From assembly GCA_001970855.1 (NCBI GenBank), contig LSSN01002067.1, positions 1 through 64,000 on the forward strand: 64,000 bases of DNA. The letters run 5' to 3'. A model generated the notes under the pieces. The model was not told the origin of the DNA. It saw only the letters and a program-made list of their open reading frames with translations, and did not search any database. The stretch is from Smittium culicis (Eukaryota; Kickxellomycota; Harpellomycetes; Harpellales; Legeriomycetaceae). Below, one piece after another: positions 60,300 to 64,000 of the stretch. Position numbers and translations under genes: made by a program. Each line of letters opens with the position of its first letter. Position 1 is the stretch's first letter.

Positions 60300-60930
60300 A
60301 TTTTTCACCAGTACTAAGCCTTTTCAAAAAATGAGGTTCCTCGCAAGATGTATAATATAAACAGATAACTGCAAAGTTTTTCTGGTTTTTGGCTATCACG
60401 GGTTTCCTACGAGCCAGCGAAATACATAGAATTGATTTTAGCAGAGAAATAGTTAGACAAAGATTATTGAAACTAACGGTAGTAGTCACAAAAGAAAATG
60501 GAGAGGGATGTCCAATAGAAAAGCCTACCAAGATCAACGCTCATTGTGACCGGTTATTATTCTCAGTTATTGCATATTAAATATATAAGGAAAATTGCAT
60601 TCACCGATCTTTGTCCTACTCCACACACAAACAGCAGAAAATGTATTGTAAATAGATAAACCAGATGTTTTAATAACAAATCCAAGCCTCTGTCTATGGA
60701 TAGTATTAGCTTATATATTCACTCTATATCCGATCTAATACAACGCGATCCTGAAACTCCCACTTCGAAAGGAAGAGAAATCGGAGCAATACTGGCTGTA
60801 AATTTAGGAGTATCTTCTGATGATATAGCTTCACATGCCTTTTGGTCAAACTATTCCATCTTCGATACATACTATCGTCTGGTAAGAAATTCTTCAAATA
60901 GCTTGATTGATTCGATTTTAACTCTGTAGT
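60300..60930 (+). pseudogene. Tyrosine recombinase of DIRS element B, broken
   Basis: At 60390-60580 one frame reads ITGFLRASEIHRIDFSRE (catalytic Arg block) and KLTVVVTKENGEG. It ends at a stop at 60578. The C-terminal block continues in another frame at 60696-60930: SISDLIQRDPETPTSKGREI, SSDDIASHAFWSNYS and IFDTYYRLVRNSSNSL, stop at 60928. This block is closely similar to element A (1-393), placing both in one family. The frame breaks in between show that B is not functional. Confidence 0.75.
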
Positions 60931-60934
60931 TACT

Positions 60935-61030
60935 TATTAGGTCTTCTCCTCTGAAGTATAATATAATAATTAATCGAGCTCTTTAGAGCGAAGATTAATT
61001 ATTATATTATAGGAGGAGAGGGGAAATATC
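60935..61030. repeat. Internal complementary region of DIRS element B
   Basis: Perfect 19-bp arms (60957-60975 against 60993-61011) around the same central GCTCT-TT-AGAGC hairpin as in element A, flanked by imperfect TCTCCTCT/AGGAGAGG arms. Confidence 0.85.
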
Positions 61031-61084
61031 AAGTCATGCTCACCAATTACCATTTACCTTTGCCGAAAGATGACGAAGATAAGG

Positions 61085-61252
61085 CAGTAGTATACTTTAC
61101 AGTTTATACAATTAAAAATTTTTTTAGTTAATTTTATTTCACTTTAATTTTTTTTGGCTTGTAATTTTCGGTTTAGTATTATCCAATAAGATGATAACAC
61201 CTAATATGTCTCAATTCCTCGTATAATATAAATTAATTTTCGATCTAAAGAG
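61085..61252. repeat. Right inverted terminal repeat of DIRS element B
   Basis: Collinear with 540-703 of element A (ATATGTCTC, TAAATTAATTTTCGATCTAA, AAAGAGCTCG near the end). Confidence 0.78.
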
Positions 61253-62307
61253 CTCGATTAATCAATATATAATTGTTAGATTTTCAAACACACCACACCC
61301 AAAGATCATCGATTTTTGGTCAAAATTCGACCTTTGTATTAGCATCCCTTCTTCTGAAATAATTCAAAATGATTTTTGATTCTAATATTATACTCTCGAT
61401 CTTAGTTACCTTTTTTTCTACAGTAAATTTTCTAATGGTACAGGGTCAGTACATCTTCTGGAGTATCGTATTAAGCTGATATTTTCTTATATCGTAATAT
61501 TTATTCGATTATCAGGAGATATATATAAGCTATACAAAGATGGAATCGTTTTAGTACTCGTGCTACTTTACCTATAATTCTTTAGTTAATTGATAATAAA
61601 TACAACAAAAATACGAAATTAGTGCAATATACATGAAAACTAGAAGAATTTTTCGTATATTATCTTTTTTTTTTATTGTTTGAATGTAAGCATAGAAATT
61701 TAAAGATGAAAGTACAAATTATAATTCTGTGTTCTTATAATTCAAGTTGGTAATATTAAAATCGATTGCTTATACAATTATAATTTAAGCAATCAAATAA
61801 AAAACTGGATAATTCATCTTGTGAGGCTTAAATAATAAATTACCCATTTTTTTAGTCGCCTAAAAATAATCTCATTCCAATTTTTTATTACCTAATATAA
61901 AGATATTTTTAAAAAAAATTAATCAATTAGCTGAAAATTCCTATAAAAATGAGTTTAAACTTGTTTTTATTTTATTAAATAAGCGTGTAAATCGAGTTAT
62001 TTCAAAATCCTATTTGGCAAAATTTAGTACTTTGTCCCTTTCCCAGGCCAATGCTTTCAAGAGTTTTTTTAAAATCATAATACTGCTAAATAATAAAAAA
62101 ATAGCAGTAATAAGTATTAAAATTATATTTATTATTATATATACAGATGTGTCTTGATTTAGCTTCTAATTTGTTTGGCTATTTTTATAAACTCTAAAAC
62201 AATACAACCAACCATCCCGACAGAGTTAACAGGATATTAATATAAATAGTATTGTACTATTACACCAGTTTTTGTATTAAAACAATAAATCACCCAATGA
62301 TTTATAG
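61253..62307. other. Intergenic region downstream of the AVT3 paralogue
   Basis: 1055 bp, AT-rich. It contains a CCCTTTCCCAGGCC word near 62036 that may be a scrap of the TTAA-type MITE family. No gene seen. Confidence 0.5.
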
Positions 62308-63924
62308 CTACTTTGGGCTGGGACATTGACTAATAGGGGCAGGTCCTTTACCCCATTGTGATATAGATAGATGAGTAACATAAAACATGGTCAAAATCCC
62401 AATTATAAAAAGGCAGATATCTTTGATTTTTGTAGCTCTGGAGTTGGTATCAATAGCATAGTAGTGGAAGATGCTAGGATAAATAAAGGCTAGAGGAACA
62501 CAAGCAAAGCTTCCGATGATAGAGACGAATTCATCCAGTTTTTCTGATATAACAGTTGATATTATGGCTATAAAAAGGCATATAATCAAGCGGAAAGAGT
62601 TCTTTTCCCATTTAACTGTACTGTTTCTTTTTCCGGATCTGGCAAAAATTTTGGTTTCCAGGATCCTAATAGCTGGGAATAGTTGCAACGGTACGGAGAA
62701 AATAATAGCTATAGAGTATAAGAATTGAATGAATGTAGTCGCGTGGCCTCCTTCTGTCAAGTTTAATAAAATTACAGTTTCAACGCTTTCGCCAAATGCC
62801 ATGTAAGAAAACGATGCAACAGAGATGAAAATGACAGCAGAGACAAAAACTGTTAATGATAGAACTTTAGGGAATTCAGACGGTTTTTTCATTGAATCGA
62901 CAACTGGGATAACTAGCCCAATTCCCTCAAAAGTGTAAACTGCCGTTCCGATCAACAATGGGAAGGTTACGGGATTAAACATAACTATATCTGAGATTCC
63001 ATATTTAGCCAATACATGGCCATCATAGTAAAATAAGTAACAAATTCCAATAAAAATGAATATATTTGCGATGAGAGCTAATGTAGAAAAGTTTTTGATT
63101 TTCCGGACCATTGACATTGGGATGTATATTATAAACTGGATCAGGATCCAAAACGAGAGAGGGAAATTCATCTTGCAATCAGTGAATTTGTTGAACAAGA
63201 ATCTAGTATTTGTAGCAACAAATACAGAGTAGGCGCAGCAAAAGCCAATCTGAGAAATGATAATAGAAGTAAGGACAATTGTTCTAACTTTTTCTCCCAT
63301 TAAATGATATCCAATATCGCCGTAACTCATCTTAAGCTTGGAATGACATTCAACAAGCAATAGCATACAATGCAATGCGAGGTAGGCTATAACAACCATC
63401 AGAACAACCGAGAATAAAAGCCCGCCATTATGGAAAGATTTTGGAAGAAACAGAACACCAGTTCCGACAAAAGATTTAATTAGTAAAAAAAAAGCCTTTT
63501 TTGATGATGCTTTTAAGTTTGATCTATCACGAGAAACTGAATTTTCTCTCGAGATCGAGTTATAGCCTGGACTATTGACCATACTGGTAATGGTGATAGT
63601 TGGTTGATTGTGGGTTTCAAGCATTTCTTCATAGGCGCAATCATCAAGATCAACGTCAGAATCATCTTCACTAATATAATTTCCTCCTGCAAAATTTTCA
63701 TATAAAGAAACTAGATCAGTAAAACTCGATGCTATCCCTTCAGATAAATGTCTACACTTTGAAGCTGCCATCTTTCTAGAATAAGCGCTTCCAAATTCAT
63801 AAGGGGTTTCAATATACAAGGGAATTAAAGGCGTGACGAATTTAGAGTTATTTTCACTATTTAATCCGTTTGACTCGCAGAAAGAATTACTCTTTTTTGG
63901 CCTCTTTGAATCGCAATTTTCCAA
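62308..63924 (-). CDS. Vacuolar amino acid transporter, Avt3 type (short paralogue)
   Basis: Single exon, 538 aa. It has the same permease domain as the copy at 41126-43669, from about residue 141 (KASSKKAFFLLIKSFVGTG) to the C-terminus, with all the same membrane segments. Its N-terminal tail is only about 140 residues and shares just the LSEGIASSFTDLVSLYENFA / GGNY / acidic block with the long copy. The last residues (QCPSPK) differ too. Some 200-300-bp patches of the two genes are almost identical, others clearly diverged. It should move amino acids across the vacuolar membrane like its partner; the shorter tail suggests different regulation. Only 76 bp of upstream sequence is in the window, so the promoter cannot be compared. 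Confidence 0.92.
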   Translation of the reverse strand: MENCDSKRPKKSNSFCESNGLNSENNSKFVTPLIPLYIETPYEFGSAYSRKMAASKCRHLSEGIASSFTDLVSLYENFAGGNYISEDDSDVDLDDCAYEEMLETHNQPTITITSMVNSPGYNSISRENSVSRDRSNLKASSKKAFFLLIKSFVGTGVLFLPKSFHNGGLLFSVVLMVVIAYLALHCMLLLVECHSKLKMSYGDIGYHLMGEKVRTIVLTSIIISQIGFCCAYSVFVATNTRFLFNKFTDCKMNFPLSFWILIQFIIYIPMSMVRKIKNFSTLALIANIFIFIGICYLFYYDGHVLAKYGISDIVMFNPVTFPLLIGTAVYTFEGIGLVIPVVDSMKKPSEFPKVLSLTVFVSAVIFISVASFSYMAFGESVETVILLNLTEGGHATTFIQFLYSIAIIFSVPLQLFPAIRILETKIFARSGKRNSTVKWEKNSFRLIICLFIAIISTVISEKLDEFVSIIGSFACVPLAFIYPSIFHYYAIDTNSRATKIKDICLFIIGILTMFYVTHLSISQWGKGPAPISQCPSPK

Positions 63925-64000
63925 CCTATCCCTTTCTAATTTATAGAAGGGGTATTTAAGATAATTTTTTCTTAAAATATTCGAATTAAGATTACATTTA

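Larger units (their letters stand above)
56474..61252 (+). mobile_element. DIRS-like retroelement B, full-length but degenerate
   Basis: About 4.8 kb, same family and orientation as element A. Its left inverted repeat (56474-56590) is the reverse complement of its right one (61085-61252). Between them are a Gag/RT region with many stops, a recombinase region, and a palindromic internal complementary region (60935-61030). The outermost left end is missing or diverged beyond GAGGAGACATAT, where LINE-like DNA begins. Confidence 0.82.

Overview
The window looks like nuclear DNA of an AT-rich, intron-bearing fungus. Supporting signs are short GT-AG introns, a chromodomain MYST acetyltransferase, a Ctk2-type cyclin, a vacuolar Avt3-type transporter, FAN1 and DIRS-type retroelements. 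DIRS elements together with FAN1 and a very low background GC fit an early-diverging lineage (for example the gut-fungus side of Zoopagomycota), but that placement is an inference. Splicing was worked out by eye. Every multi-exon model reported here has GT-AG junctions and a total length divisible by three.

Left end (1-7.3 kb): the 3' end of a DIRS-like element (A, 1-703) with a perfect palindromic internal complementary region, then a second, decayed DIRS-like element on the minus strand (C, about 983-5637) bounded by inverted repeats. After these come a TTAA-flanked MITE and a small two-exon gene (6799-7269) with a faint Eaf6-like pattern.

Genic block 1 (7.5-18 kb): a two-exon phosphoinositide phospholipase C with a PH domain split by its intron; 3.8 kb of intergenic DNA with three MITEs; and a head-to-head pair, a mitochondrial-type inorganic pyrophosphatase (minus) and a nine-exon Ctk2/cyclin-K-like gene (plus), sharing a 418-bp promoter.

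18-29 kb is a gene desert. Its first 8 kb is extremely AT-rich; it is followed by a G-richer stretch with no recognisable gene and then a pyrimidine-rich promoter-like tract.

Genic block 2 (29.5-43.7 kb): an unrecognised 350-aa protein with repeated L-x2-DW units; ESA1 (minus), whose first half is strikingly GC-rich; MED18 (plus, five exons) head-to-head with ESA1; a 12-exon FAN1 nuclease (minus) with a complete VRR-NUC active site and a PIP-box-like N-terminus; and an AVT3-type vacuolar amino acid transporter (minus) with a repeated TATTCGCT motif upstream.

44-64 kb: mostly non-coding DNA with MITEs and a 10-bp minisatellite, a LINE reverse-transcriptase remnant, a degenerate DIRS-like element (B, about 56474-61252) of the same family as A, and a second AVT3 paralogue (62308-63924). 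The two AVT3 copies share near-identical patches beside clearly diverged patches, which suggests gene conversion. Three or four neighbouring genes act in transcription (Ctk2-like cyclin, ESA1, MED18, perhaps an Eaf6-like protein), but nothing shows that they are organised as a unit.
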